Positions 31,453 through 40,081 of a stretch of 44,095 bases of DNA are shown in pieces. A program made the translations under genes and the position numbers. Under the pieces are notes generated by a model. It made no database searches. It was not told where the DNA came from and saw nothing but the letters and a program-made list of their open reading frames with translations. Every line of letters starts with the position of its first letter. The stretch's first letter is position 1. Source of the DNA: an uncultured Bacteroidales bacterium (GTDB taxonomy: Bacteria; Bacteroidota; Bacteroidia; Bacteroidales; Bacteroidaceae); contig CADCIP010000040.1 in NCBI GenBank assembly GCA_902801485.1, forward strand, positions 1-44,095, read 5' to 3'.

Positions 31453-33291
31453 TTATATTCTAACCCCTCCTTTATCTGCACTGCTTACACTCTTTGCATA
31501 ATGTTGCAAGGCTTTACTAACCACTCTCTTACGCTTCAGCGGTTGCTGGGGACGTGCAGCCAACTCTTCATCTGTAAGTTTCACGTTTATAGAACGAGAA
31601 GGAATATCAATAACAATGATATCGCCATCCTTAATCTTACCGATGTTACCGCCGCTGGCAGCCTCGGGAGAGATATGGCCGATAGAAAGTCCTGATGTTC
31701 CGCCAGAGAAACGTCCGTCGGTAATCAGCGCGCATTCCTTACCCATGTGCATACTCTTGATGTACGATGTGGGATAAAGCATTTCCTGCATACCGGGGCC
31801 GCCCTTGGGACCTTCGTGGGTAATAACCACACAGTCGCCCTTCTTTACCTTTCCGCCGAGAATACCCTCGCAGGCATCTTCCTGAGAGTCGAAACATACG
31901 GCAGGACCTTCGAAATGCCAAAGTTCAGGAGCTACACCGGCAGTTTTAACTACGCAGCCGTCTTGAGCAATATTACCAAACAGGACAGCCATTCCGCCGT
32001 CTTTTGTATAAGCGTGCTCTATGTCGCGAATACATCCGTTCTCGCGGTCTGTATCCAGTTCTTCCCAATACGTTTCCTGAGAACCCATTACATTTGAGAA
32101 CTTTCCGCCGGGAGCACATCCGTAGATGTCGCCGACTTCCTTTGTTACAACGGCCATAGGGTTATTTGTCCATGTGCCGTCTGCATTCAGTTTCAGACCG
32201 GTAATAGAGTATTTCTGTATATCTTCACCCAGTGTAGCACCATTCACACGCTTGCAGGTGAGGTCGAGCAAGTTGCCCTTAGCCAATTCTCCTAAGATTC
32301 CCAATATACCACCTGCCCTATTCTCTTCCTGAATGCTGTATTTCTGCCAGTTAGGAGCCAGTTTGCAGAGGAAAGGAACCTTTCTGCTGAGCGCATCGAT
32401 ATCGCTCATTTTGAAATCCACCTCTGCCTCCTGCGCAACAGCCAACAGGTGGAGCACAGTATTGGTAGAGGCACCCATAGCGATGTCCAGCGTCATAGCA
32501 TTCAGGAATGCAGCACGTGTAGCAATGCTTCTTGGCAGCACACTCTCATCGCCATCTTCGTAGTAAGCCAATGCATTCTTTACTATTATCTGTGCAGCCT
32601 TCTTGAAGAGGTTTATTCTGTTCTTATGTGTTGCCAATATAGAACCGTTTCCTGGCAGTGACAGTCCTATTGCCTCCGTCAGCGAGTTCATAGAGTTTGC
32701 AGTAAACATACCCGAGCAGGCGCCACATCCAGGGCATGCCATACTCTCCACCTGTGCCAACTCTTCATCGGAAACGGTAGGATCGCCCCCCTTTATCATT
32801 GCCGTAATCAGGTCGGCATTCTCACCGTTCAGTTTGTGCGACTCCATAGGTCCGCCAGACACAAATACAGCAGGAATATTCAGTCGCATGGCAGCCATCA
32901 GCATACCTGGTGTTACCTTATCGCAGTTACTGATGCACACCATAGCATCGGCTTTGTGGGCATTCACCATATATTCTACAGAATCGGCAATAATGTCACG
33001 AGAGGGCAACGAGTACAACATACCGTCGTGCCCCATAGCAATACCGTCGTCCACGGCAATGGTATTGAACTCGGCAGCATAGCAGCCAAGTTTTTCTATC
33101 TCGGCTTTTACAATCTGCCCTATCTCGTGCAGATGTGTATGACCTGGCACGAACTGTGTAAATGAGTTCACTACGGCTATAATAGGTTTGCCAAACTGCT
33201 CACGTTTCATACCGTTTGCCACCCACAAGGCGCGGGCTCCAGCAATTCGCCTTCCTTCTGTGCAAACAGCACTCCTCAGTTGATGTTTCAT
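31453..33291 (-). CDS. ilvD: Dihydroxy-acid dehydratase
   Basis: IlvD dehydrates the dihydroxy acids to 2-keto acids in valine and isoleucine synthesis, using an iron-sulfur cluster. The 612-residue length is normal. Cluster ligands are visible in [12 protein letters not shown] (Cys 123) and [18 protein letters not shown] (Cys 186-192), Mg2+ ligands in [13 protein letters not shown], and the C-terminal domain in [23 protein letters not shown]. It is the first gene of the operon with ilvB, ilvN, thioesterase and ilvC. A promoter lies 36 bp upstream. The leader is too short to hold a peptide attenuator. Confidence 0.97.
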   Translation of the reverse strand: MKHQLRSAVCTEGRRIAGARALWVANGMKREQFGKPIIAVVNSFTQFVPGHTHLHEIGQIVKAEIEKLGCYAAEFNTIAVDDGIAMGHDGMLYSLPSRDIIADSVEYMVNAHKADAMVCISNCDKVTPGMLMAAMRLNIPAVFVSGGPMESHKLNGENADLITAMIKGGDPTVSDEELAQVESMACPGCGACSGMFTANSMNSLTEAIGLSLPGNGSILATHKNRINLFKKAAQIIVKNALAYYEDGDESVLPRSIATRAAFLNAMTLDIAMGASTNTVLHLLAVAQEAEVDFKMSDIDALSRKVPFLCKLAPNWQKYSIQEENRAGGILGILGELAKGNLLDLTCKRVNGATLGEDIQKYSITGLKLNADGTWTNNPMAVVTKEVGDIYGCAPGGKFSNVMGSQETYWEELDTDRENGCIRDIEHAYTKDGGMAVLFGNIAQDGCVVKTAGVAPELWHFEGPAVCFDSQEDACEGILGGKVKKGDCVVITHEGPKGGPGMQEMLYPTSYIKSMHMGKECALITDGRFSGGTSGLSIGHISPEAASGGNIGKIKDGDIIVIDIPSRSINVKLTDEELAARPQQPLKRKRVVSKALQHYAKSVSSADKGGVRI

Positions 33292-33326
33292 TTCTTATCC
33301 TCTTTACCTTATTATAAATGAGGGGG

Positions 33327-33357
33327 CAAAATTAGTCAAATTATTGCTCTTTTGCAA
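33327..33357 (-). promoter_or_regulatory. Promoter of the ilv operon
   Basis: On the minus strand, TAATTTTG (33334-33327) matches TAnnTTTG, and TTG at 33357-33355 lies 20 bp upstream, the usual Bacteroidetes spacing. The predicted start is near 33320, leaving a leader of about 30 nt. Confidence 0.6.
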
Positions 33358-33423
33358 CAATTTACAAGATATTTATGCTCATTTGGTAGCAAATGAACAT
33401 CAATTTGTGTAAAAACGAATCAT

Positions 33424-34317
33424 TTAATCATGAAGATTCCTCGAACGAAGATAATCCAGCAGGAACTGCGGACGATCCGTCTGAATGATTCTGGCGCCCA
33501 GAACATCTATCAGATAGCCATAACCATTATCGAAATCCTGAAGGGATGCATCATCGTCGTGCCCGCCAGCCATAGTATCCCAAAGTGTATTATACCAGAT
33601 AAGGGAACGCCCCTTCATGGAGTCTTTCAGTTTCTTGGGCAATGGGTTGGAATCCAGTTTATACAATAGTTCGAAAGCCACAGGATGCATATCGTCGATA
33701 AACTTCTCTATTTGTTCCTCAGCATTCTTATTGTCAAGATTCACGATAGGCATATAGATGACATACTTCAGATAGTCGCCATACAGTTCCTTGACTTTTT
33801 CGGCCGAAGAAGTGCCCTTCATGACAATCTGCCTGGTGGTTCCTGTCTTCTTCATCAATTCATAAACCTGTTCGAAGTATCTGTCCGCTTTATCCAGGTT
33901 CAGCATCACCTTACCCTTGGCACGCAACAGAGCCTCTTCCAGCGTTGGAACATTATGAATGGTTCGGATAGAGCACCCGTTCTTCAGTTTTAGTGTCTTG
34001 ATATAAGCCAGCGTAGTATCCGCTATCGCCCCTTTTCCGGTTGTTGTCCTGTTCAGTGTTGCATCATGCATCAGAATCAGCTGTCCGTCTTTTGTGCGCT
34101 GAACATCCAGTTCAACAATGTCAACTCCCATCTTTATGGCATTGTCGATAGCCTCTAAGGAGTTTTCCGGAAAGTTACGCCAGTCACCCCGATGCGAGGC
34201 AACGATTACTGAACTGTAATCACAATTCAACAGTTTTTCCCTAATCCGGGAAACCCGGTCCTGAGCAACTGCACTTATGGCAATCAGCGTCAACAACGAT
34301 AATAATAATTTCTTCAT
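33424..34317 (-). CDS. Secreted glycerophosphodiester phosphodiesterase
   Basis: A 297-residue GDPD/PI-PLC-fold enzyme with a signal peptide (residues 1-19, ISAVAQ), so it acts in the periplasm or at the surface. It should hydrolyse glycerophosphodiesters to glycerol-3-phosphate and an alcohol. Catalytic and metal residues are all present: SHRGDW (His42, Arg43), PENS (Glu51), VELDVQ (Glu69, Asp71) and LMHD (His84). It stands alone with its own promoter between the ilv operon and the GH43-like gene. Confidence 0.9.
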   Translation of the reverse strand: MKKLLLSLLTLIAISAVAQDRVSRIREKLLNCDYSSVIVASHRGDWRNFPENSLEAIDNAIKMGVDIVELDVQRTKDGQLILMHDATLNRTTTGKGAIADTTLAYIKTLKLKNGCSIRTIHNVPTLEEALLRAKGKVMLNLDKADRYFEQVYELMKKTGTTRQIVMKGTSSAEKVKELYGDYLKYVIYMPIVNLDNKNAEEQIEKFIDDMHPVAFELLYKLDSNPLPKKLKDSMKGRSLIWYNTLWDTMAGGHDDDASLQDFDNGYGYLIDVLGARIIQTDRPQFLLDYLRSRNLHD

Positions 34318-34356
34318 GGTCTTTCACGACTGATTTAAATGCTACACTTTCGACTG

Positions 34357-34389
34357 CAAAGATAAGGAATAATTTCCAATACTTACAAA
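34357..34389 (-). promoter_or_regulatory. Promoter of the GDPD gene
   Basis: TATCTTTG (34364-34357, minus strand) with TTTG at 34389-34386, 21 bp upstream. The ATG follows about 40 bp downstream. Confidence 0.55.
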
Positions 34390-34438
34390 AAAAACGGCAC
34401 TCAAGTTTTGCATATTAAGAAGATGTGGGCGGAAAAAC

Positions 34439-35437
34439 TCATTTCGCCCTTTTCACGATAAGTTTATCGGCACTCAGGTCCACCTCAAAAAGATGAGGCG
34501 TGCGAATAGTGCGGCCTTGGGCGTCCCTTTGGTGGTAGTGTACAGACATCATCCACTGACCGTCAAAACGCTGGAAGAGCATGGAATGACCATAACCTGG
34601 TGGAGTAATGGGCTCAGGTTCCTGCACCCACGGACCGTCCAGTGTACCGCTCTCTGAGTAGGCCACACCTTGGGTATAGACATCGAAGACCCATGAAGTC
34701 CAGAGCATGCCAAGACGCCCTGTGTCTGTACGAAAGAGATAAGGTCCATCGGTTACCTTGTTCCAAGTGATTTCGCCCTTGTCGTTCTTCTCTCGACTCC
34801 AGGGCGAATCGCTGGCTCGGAACAATACCTTTGGCTTGCCTATTGTGCCGCTGAGGTCGGGCTTTAACTCTATCTTCTCGATTGTCCCGTTCCAGTTTTG
34901 CAGCCACTCGCCGCAGAAGATCATATAGGGCTTTCCGTCGCTGTCTTTCCAATAAGTACCGTCGAGTGTTGGACGATTGGCCGGTAGATACGTAGCATCG
35001 CCAAAGGCTTTGTATGGTCCCATTGGATTATCGGCTCGGAGCACCTGCGAGGCGCGACGCTCGATGATGTTGCCACGCACGGTATCAATCTTCACTTCCT
35101 GATTGGTGAATGTGGCAAAATAATAATACCAACCATCACCCGTCTGGTGCAATTCAGCAGCCCAAATCATCGGTCGGGGTCCCATCCACGAATCGTGTTT
35201 GAATTCTGTCACACGCATTGGGCCTTCCCAAAGTTTCAGGTCAGCAGATCGCCACATCATGCCACCAGTACCTGTCATATAATACATCTTTGTCTTCTGA
35301 TCAGCCAGAATCGCAGGGTCACTAAGACGAATGGAGTCCAGCGGCACATCCTTCCGTATATGCATGCCACGCTGGGCAGAAATCGTCAAAAGGAAGGTAG
35401 TTGCAAATATGCAGGTATAAAAAATCTTTTTCACCAT
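34439..35437 (-). CDS. GH43-like secreted glycosidase
   Basis: A 332-residue secreted protein with a five-bladed propeller pattern of glycoside hydrolase family 43. The signal peptide is at about 1-22 (FATTFLLTISAQ). The catalytic-base region is RLSDPAILAD, with a second acidic segment in GPRPMIWAAELHQ, and TDGPYLFRTDTGRLGMLW follows near the C-terminus. Such enzymes act on arabinose- or xylose-containing glycans; the exact substrate is not visible. The ATG at 35437 is used; the open frame back to 35638 gives a highly basic leader, and a promoter element lies between the two. No SusCD pair is nearby, so it is not part of an obvious polysaccharide locus. Confidence 0.8.
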   Translation of the reverse strand: MVKKIFYTCIFATTFLLTISAQRGMHIRKDVPLDSIRLSDPAILADQKTKMYYMTGTGGMMWRSADLKLWEGPMRVTEFKHDSWMGPRPMIWAAELHQTGDGWYYYFATFTNQEVKIDTVRGNIIERRASQVLRADNPMGPYKAFGDATYLPANRPTLDGTYWKDSDGKPYMIFCGEWLQNWNGTIEKIELKPDLSGTIGKPKVLFRASDSPWSREKNDKGEITWNKVTDGPYLFRTDTGRLGMLWTSWVFDVYTQGVAYSESGTLDGPWVQEPEPITPPGYGHSMLFQRFDGQWMMSVHYHQRDAQGRTIRTPHLFEVDLSADKLIVKRAK

Positions 35438-35458
35438 ATCTTTGTTCCTTATTTTATG

Positions 35459-35466
35459 CAAATATA
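35459..35466 (-). promoter_or_regulatory. -7 promoter element of the GH43-like gene
   Basis: TATATTTG on the minus strand, 21 bp before the ATG at 35437. It supports that start. No TTTG is at the expected upstream distance. Confidence 0.4.
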
Positions 35467-35593
35467 GTAAGAATCTGAGAAAAATTACCATATCTGAATC
35501 CAAAATTAAATGTTTATATGTGATTTTGCGCTTTTTGATTCTTCTTCTTAAAAGTACTTTCGCTCGGAATAAAAAAGAAAAACAAGCTTTTCT

Positions 35594-35624
35594 TTTGTTC
35601 TTCTCTCGCTTATTCGTACCTTTG
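35594..35624 (+). promoter_or_regulatory. Promoter of the slyD-like gene
   Basis: TTTG (35594-35597), a 19-bp spacer and TACCTTTG (35617-35624): the best match to the Bacteroidetes consensus in the window. It lies 32 bp before the ATG. Confidence 0.7.
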
Positions 35625-35656
35625 CGCCGACAAAACAATTAAACCATCGAACAATT

Positions 35657-36244
35657 ATGGCTGAAAACAAATACATTACCGTAGCTTATAAGTTGTTTAC
35701 CCCCATGCAGGACAACAACCGTGAATTAATAGAAGAAGCAACAGAGGAGCGCCCCTTCCAGTTTATCTCAGCCCTTGGCATGACACTGGATGCCTTCGAG
35801 GCACAGATTTCACCTCTGGCTCCCGGATCCGAATTTGATATCAAACTGGGTACCGAAGAAGCTTACGGTCCCTTTGTTCCTGAGGCGGTCCAGAAGGTAT
35901 CAGCCGACATCTTCAAGATTAACGGCAAAATAGATTCGCGCTACATCTACGAAGGTGCAGTAGTGCCTCTGCAGAATGCCGATGGCGAACGCTTCAACGG
36001 CACCATCACAGAGATTACGGAAAAGGAAATTACGGTTGACCTGAACCACCCCCTTGCCGGCAAGGAACTGAACTTTGTGGGTAAGGTTATAGAAAGCCGT
36101 CTGGCTACAAACGAAGAGATTCAGGATGCCCTGAACGTAATGACAGGCGGTGGTTGTTCTGGTGGCTGTGGAGGCTGCAGCGGCGGCAGTTGCGGCAGTT
36201 GCGGCAGTTGCGGTGAAGGTGGTTGTGACGGCTGCAACGGATAA
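35657..36244 (+). CDS. slyD: SlyD-like FKBP-type peptidyl-prolyl isomerase with Cys/Gly-rich metal tail
   Basis: A 195-residue cytoplasmic FKBP-type isomerase of the SlyD class. The FKBP domain is split by an insert-in-flap domain: ITVAYKLFTPMQ...PFQFISALGMTLDAFE, then GSEFDIKLGTEEAYGPF, IFKINGKID (flap insert), and VDLNHPLAGKELNFVGKVIE. After residue 166 the C-terminus is almost only Gly, Cys and Ser with nine cysteines (GGGCSGGCGGCSGG and on). E. coli SlyD has a His/Cys tail that binds nickel; here the tail lacks His. The aroC gene follows 36 bp downstream. Confidence 0.88.
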   Translation: MAENKYITVAYKLFTPMQDNNRELIEEATEERPFQFISALGMTLDAFEAQISPLAPGSEFDIKLGTEEAYGPFVPEAVQKVSADIFKINGKIDSRYIYEGAVVPLQNADGERFNGTITEITEKEITVDLNHPLAGKELNFVGKVIESRLATNEEIQDALNVMTGGGCSGGCGGCSGGSCGSCGSCGEGGCDGCNG

Positions 36245-36280
36245 AGTTAATAGTTTAATGTTTAGAGTTTAAGGTCTAAA

Positions 36281-37357
36281 ATGAACTCATTCGGACAGAT
36301 ATTTCGCATAACCACCTTTGGTGAGAGCCACGGAGCAGCCATAGGTGGAGTAATTGACGGGATGCCGGCAGGCATTCCTGTGGATGAGGATTTCATCCAA
36401 AGCGAATTAAACCGTCGTCGTCCTGGTCAGAGTAAACTTACCACAGCCCGTAACGAGGCTGACAAGGTGGAGTTGCTAAGTGGTATCTTCGAGGGCAAAA
36501 CCACGGGGCAGCCAATAGGATTCGTGGTACGTAATACCAACCAGCACAGTCAGGATTACGAGAATATGCGAAATGTTTTCCGGCCCAGTCATGCCGACTT
36601 TACCTACACTCAGAAATACGGAATCCGAGACCATCGCGGCGGCGGCAGAAGTTCTGCCCGTGAAACCATCAGTAGGGTTGTAGCAGGTGCCTTTGCCAAA
36701 CTGGCCCTTAATAAGTTGGGCGTAAGCATTCAGGCCTATACCCAACAGGTAGGCAGCATTGTGTTGCCGGGAACTTACAAAGATTACGACCTCGACCTGA
36801 CAGAGAGCAACGATGTTCGTTGCCCAGATGCAGCTTATGCCGAAAAAATGGCACAACTTATCACCGAGGTAAAAGCCGAAGGTGACACCATAGGCGGTGT
36901 TATAGCCTGTGTAATAAAGGGATGTCCCATAGGATTAGGAGAACCCGCTTTCGATAAACTTCACGCCCTATTAGGCCATGCCATGCTCAGTATCAATGCC
37001 GTAAAAGGGTTTGAGTACGGACAGGGTTTTGGCGGAGTTACAGAACGCGGAAGCCAGCAGAACGACATAATGATTCCCCTACCCGACGGCAAGATAGGAT
37101 TTGCCACCAACCGTAGCGGCGGCATTCAAGGCGGCATTTCTAACGGAGAGGACATCTACTTCCGTGTAGCCTTCAAACCTGTTGCCACCCTGCTGATGGA
37201 GCAGGATACAGTAAACACTGAAGGACAGGCCACAAAATTAACAGCACGTGGCCGACACGATGCCTGTGTCCTTCCACGTGCTGTACCTGTTGTAGAAGCA
37301 ATGGCAGCTATCACCATTTTGGATGCCTATCTGCTTCAACAAGCTAAAACCATTTAA
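36281..37357 (+). CDS. aroC: Chorismate synthase
   Basis: AroC makes chorismate from EPSP, the last step of the shikimate pathway, with reduced FMN. The 358-residue protein carries all family signatures: [18 protein letters not shown] near residue 14, [24 protein letters not shown], the [17 protein letters not shown] segment and [14 protein letters not shown]. It is probably cotranscribed with the slyD-like gene; the 36-bp gap is an AT-rich GTTTAA-type repeat. Its stop codon is only 5 bp from the stop of the convergent membrane-protein gene. Confidence 0.97.
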   Translation: MNSFGQIFRITTFGESHGAAIGGVIDGMPAGIPVDEDFIQSELNRRRPGQSKLTTARNEADKVELLSGIFEGKTTGQPIGFVVRNTNQHSQDYENMRNVFRPSHADFTYTQKYGIRDHRGGGRSSARETISRVVAGAFAKLALNKLGVSIQAYTQQVGSIVLPGTYKDYDLDLTESNDVRCPDAAYAEKMAQLITEVKAEGDTIGGVIACVIKGCPIGLGEPAFDKLHALLGHAMLSINAVKGFEYGQGFGGVTERGSQQNDIMIPLPDGKIGFATNRSGGIQGGISNGEDIYFRVAFKPVATLLMEQDTVNTEGQATKLTARGRHDACVLPRAVPVVEAMAAITILDAYLLQQAKTI

Positions 37358-37362
37358 GATTA

Positions 37363-37944
37363 TCAGTTTTCTTCTTCTATCTGCCTGATGATATTATCAG
37401 CAGCATCTACTGCCTTGCAATGCCAATGGTAGCCTATGAGTCCGCCTATTGCGGCACCAATCAGGATGGGCAATGCCAGCATCCAATGGCTCACACCATC
37501 CGGAGCATTCTTCCATGCATATTCATACAAAGCCCAACTCAACCAGGGAATCAACAGGGCTGGGGTAACGTAAAATAGCCACTGGTTGTACTGTTTGCGG
37601 AACTTAGCCATCACCTTAGCAACGGTAGCCAAATCATCTGTCATCAAATCCATACGGTCCACGGGTCTGTGCACATAATATGTACCGTAAGCACAGAAAA
37701 GCATCATAGCACAGGTTGCAAACACAAAGGCATTACTAAATACACCCGCCCACGACATTACAGGATAGAATATAATACATAAAGCAACACAGATATAAGA
37801 TTTATATTTCGTCCAGTTGATGGCTCCCATTTTGCCACGCATGGCTTCACGGAGCAAGGAGTCGTTGACAATCTCCTGACGGTCCAGTTTTTGTTTGAGT
37901 AGCGTAATCTGATCACGCATCTCATCAAAGTTCAATTCTTCCAT
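37363..37944 (-). CDS. Four-helix membrane protein paired with an ECF sigma factor
   Basis: A 193-residue protein with a cytoplasmic N-terminal helix (about 1-45, EMRDQITLLKQKLDRQEIVNDSLLREAMRG) and four membrane segments (about 48-70, 72-90, 120-140, 150-172), then a short acidic tail. I recognise no family. It starts 3 bp after the ECF sigma factor gene, the place where an anti-sigma factor normally sits, but it has no zinc-binding HxxxCxxC motif. It is a candidate regulator of that sigma factor on the basis of gene order alone. Confidence 0.65.
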   Translation of the reverse strand: MEELNFDEMRDQITLLKQKLDRQEIVNDSLLREAMRGKMGAINWTKYKSYICVALCIIFYPVMSWAGVFSNAFVFATCAMMLFCAYGTYYVHRPVDRMDLMTDDLATVAKVMAKFRKQYNQWLFYVTPALLIPWLSWALYEYAWKNAPDGVSHWMLALPILIGAAIGGLIGYHWHCKAVDAADNIIRQIEEEN

Positions 37945-37947
37945 ATA

Positions 37948-38421
37948 TTACTTCTGCTTTAATTTTTCCTTAATTCTAACCAGCTTTACGCCTACATTTT
38001 TCACGCTGATACCTATCACATCGGCTATCTCATCGTAGTTCATACCTTCCAGCCACATCATCACCAAGGCACGGTCTATCAGGTCCAGTCGTTGTATGCG
38101 TTCATGTAGTTGCCGAACCTGCTTGGTTTCGTGGTCCTCGTCATTATACAAGTCAATGTCCATCGACAAAGGAACTTTGGTTCCCTGTCTGCGTTTCTTG
38201 CGGTCGGCCGAGATGCAAGTATTCATAGCCACGCGGTAAATCCACGTGCTCAGTTTGCTCTCATGGCGGAAAGACTCATAACCTTTCCATAGGTTTATAA
38301 GCGTCTCCTGAAAGAGGTCGCTCACCTCATCCTCATCGTTTGAGAACATGTAGCACACAGTATAAATCGTGCTTTTCTGTTCTCTGACCATCTTTGAGAA
38401 CTCTTGTTCTTTTACATCCAT
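37948..38421 (-). CDS. ECF-type RNA polymerase sigma factor
   Basis: A 157-residue sigma-70 family factor with regions 2 and 4 only. Region 2 covers about residues 10-80 (ISTVCYMFSNDEDEVSDLFQETLINLWKGYESF-like, with KLSTWIYRVAMNTCISADRKKRR), and region 4 about 105-155 (LDLIDRALVMMWLEGMNYDEIADVIGISVKNVGVKLVRIKEKL, with the helix-turn-helix). Such factors direct transcription in response to envelope or other stress. It heads a two-gene operon with the membrane protein at 37363-37944. A weak -7-like TACCGTTG lies upstream near 38450. Confidence 0.92.
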   Translation of the reverse strand: MDVKEQEFSKMVREQKSTIYTVCYMFSNDEDEVSDLFQETLINLWKGYESFRHESKLSTWIYRVAMNTCISADRKKRRQGTKVPLSMDIDLYNDEDHETKQVRQLHERIQRLDLIDRALVMMWLEGMNYDEIADVIGISVKNVGVKLVRIKEKLKQK

Positions 38422-38521
38422 ATTTATTAAGTTGACTGTTGTTACAACGGTAGATTTTTTTTACTTTTCACTCCTTTGACGCAAAACCACCCTATTTGCT
38501 ACACTTTTTTTTATTTTTTTT

Positions 38522-39370
38522 TTACTTCTGGTAAACGCGTACATAGTCAATTTCATATTTCATGGGGAAGTCTGCAGGGTTCAGTTCCTTTACACGAGTG
38601 TCTAAGGCAAGGTTCAGCAGAATGTATTGTTGGTAATGGAATGGATTGATGCCTGTACCACTGGATTTTCCGTTGATGGTACGCTTCAGGTCTATCTCGT
38701 TCAGCAGTTCGTCATCCAGATACAACCGGATAAAGTCCTTATCCCAGTCCATGCGCCAAACATGAAATCGGGATGCCCACGCAGGGTCACGTTCTGTGAA
38801 ATGTGTCAGCGGAGTATATGAAGAGTCCCACTCTGCGTCGTCTGTCGTATCACCTGCCCAACAAGCATTGGCAAGAATGGTGGGCACACCCTTAACCTGA
38901 TAATACTCCAACACGTCTATTTCACCATTGGCCGGCCAAGGATGGTTAATACCCAAAAGCCAGATGGCAGGCCACGCCCCTTTGCAGACAGGGATGCGGG
39001 CACGAACCTCCAGACGGCCATATTGGAAAGTATATTTACCCTTGGTAATCAAGGCGGCACTTGTCCACTCTACTTTCTCGCGGCTATTACGCCAGTTCTT
39101 GGCATCCTCTCGGTATGCAGGACAAGGGAAATCAGCCTGACGAGCCTCAATCACCAGATTTCCGTCACGCACAAATGCATTTTCGGGAGCATACCACTGC
39201 AATTCATAATTACGAACAAAGCCACGCTCATAGTCCCATTTCTGGGCATCAGGACGTCCGTCAATATCGAACTCATCGTTCCAAACAAGCTTCCACCCTT
39301 CCTTCTCGACCTGCGCCATAGCACAAACAGCATACAGTCCGGCAAACAGACATAAAGCAAAACCTTTCAT
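38522..39370 (-). CDS. GH16 family secreted glycanase
   Basis: A 282-residue glycoside hydrolase family 16 enzyme, secreted by a signal peptide (1-20, AVCAMAQ). The active-site motif GEIDVLEY has the E-x-D-x-x-E pattern (Glu150, Asp152, Glu155). It is preceded by WPAIWLLGINHPWPANG and followed by FHVWRMDWDKDFIRLYLDD, both typical of the laminarinase-like jellyroll. Likely substrates are beta-1,3/1,4-glucans or related polymers. The ATG at 39370 is used; a TTG 9 bp upstream lies in the adjacent repeat. About 50 bp of CAATGAA-type repeat separates it from purN. Confidence 0.9.
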   Translation of the reverse strand: MKGFALCLFAGLYAVCAMAQVEKEGWKLVWNDEFDIDGRPDAQKWDYERGFVRNYELQWYAPENAFVRDGNLVIEARQADFPCPAYREDAKNWRNSREKVEWTSAALITKGKYTFQYGRLEVRARIPVCKGAWPAIWLLGINHPWPANGEIDVLEYYQVKGVPTILANACWAGDTTDDAEWDSSYTPLTHFTERDPAWASRFHVWRMDWDKDFIRLYLDDELLNEIDLKRTINGKSSGTGINPFHYQQYILLNLALDTRVKELNPADFPMKYEIDYVRVYQK

Positions 39371-39435
39371 AATGAACAATGAACAATTAACAATGAATAA
39401 TGAATAATTAACAATGAATAATTAACAATGAACAA
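39371..39435. repeat. CAATGAA/TAATGAA heptamer run between purN and the GH16 gene
   Basis: Tandem 6-8-bp units such as CAATGAA and CAATTAA fill the whole gap and extend into the last codons of purN, whose C-terminal residues (FIVHC) and stop are encoded by the run. Confidence 0.8.
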
Positions 39436-40000
39436 TGAATTTACTAAGAACATCTTCCACTACCTTAGGAAAATACTTCATCTCCAGCTGATGTTCCTTC
39501 TCGGCTATATCGTCGGCTGTATCATCAGGAGTGAGAGCCACACGATACTGGGCAATAATCTCTCCCGAATCACAGACGGGCGTCACATAATGCACCGTCA
39601 TACCCGTTTCCGTTTCTCCGGCAGCCTTCACTGCCTCATGCACATGATGTCCCCACATACCCTTTCCACCGTACTTTGGTAGCAGAGCAGGATGTATATT
39701 GATAATCCTACGCGGATAGGCTGCCACCATAAAGTCTGGAACAAGCGGAAGGAAACCCGCCAGTACAATAAAGTCTATTTCGTACTCCTGTAATAAGGGC
39801 ATCATCACATCAGAATCATTCAACTGGGCCTTGTTGATTACTTTTGCAGGTACGCCCAAACGCTCTGCGCGAACCAGAGCGTATGCCTCGGGCTTGTTAC
39901 TGATAACAAGGGCACAATGTATCTGGTCTGAATGTTCAAAATACCTAATCAGATTCTCGCAGTTAGTACCGTTTCCCGATACAAAAATAGCTATGTTCAT
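39422..40000 (-). CDS. purN: Phosphoribosylglycinamide formyltransferase
   Basis: PurN transfers a formyl group from 10-formyl-THF to GAR in purine synthesis. The 192-residue protein has the N-terminal FVSGNGTNCENLI, the catalytic region FIVLAGFLPLVPDFMVAAYPRRIINIHPALLPKYGGKGMWGHHVHEAV (Asn and His of NIHPALLP) and TGMTVHYVTPVCDSGEIIAQ with the catalytic Asp. The typical SGxGSN motif is SGNGTN here. Slightly shorter than E. coli PurN (212). Its last codons are repeat sequence. Confidence 0.95.
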   Translation of the reverse strand: MNIAIFVSGNGTNCENLIRYFEHSDQIHCALVISNKPEAYALVRAERLGVPAKVINKAQLNDSDVMMPLLQEYEIDFIVLAGFLPLVPDFMVAAYPRRIINIHPALLPKYGGKGMWGHHVHEAVKAAGETETGMTVHYVTPVCDSGEIIAQYRVALTPDDTADDIAEKEHQLEMKYFPKVVEDVLSKFIVHC

Positions 40001-40025
40001 AGGTTCTTATTATTTTTGGTGGGTG

Positions 40026-40057
40026 TAAAGTTACGATTAAAATGGAACACGACCAAA
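40026..40057 (-). promoter_or_regulatory. Possible promoter of purN
   Basis: TAACTTTA (40033-40026, one mismatch to TAnnTTTG) with TTTG at 40057-40054, 20 bp upstream. It lies 25 bp before the ATG. Confidence 0.45.
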
Positions 40058-40081
40058 TTTTGAAGCAAAGGTGACTTAGGG

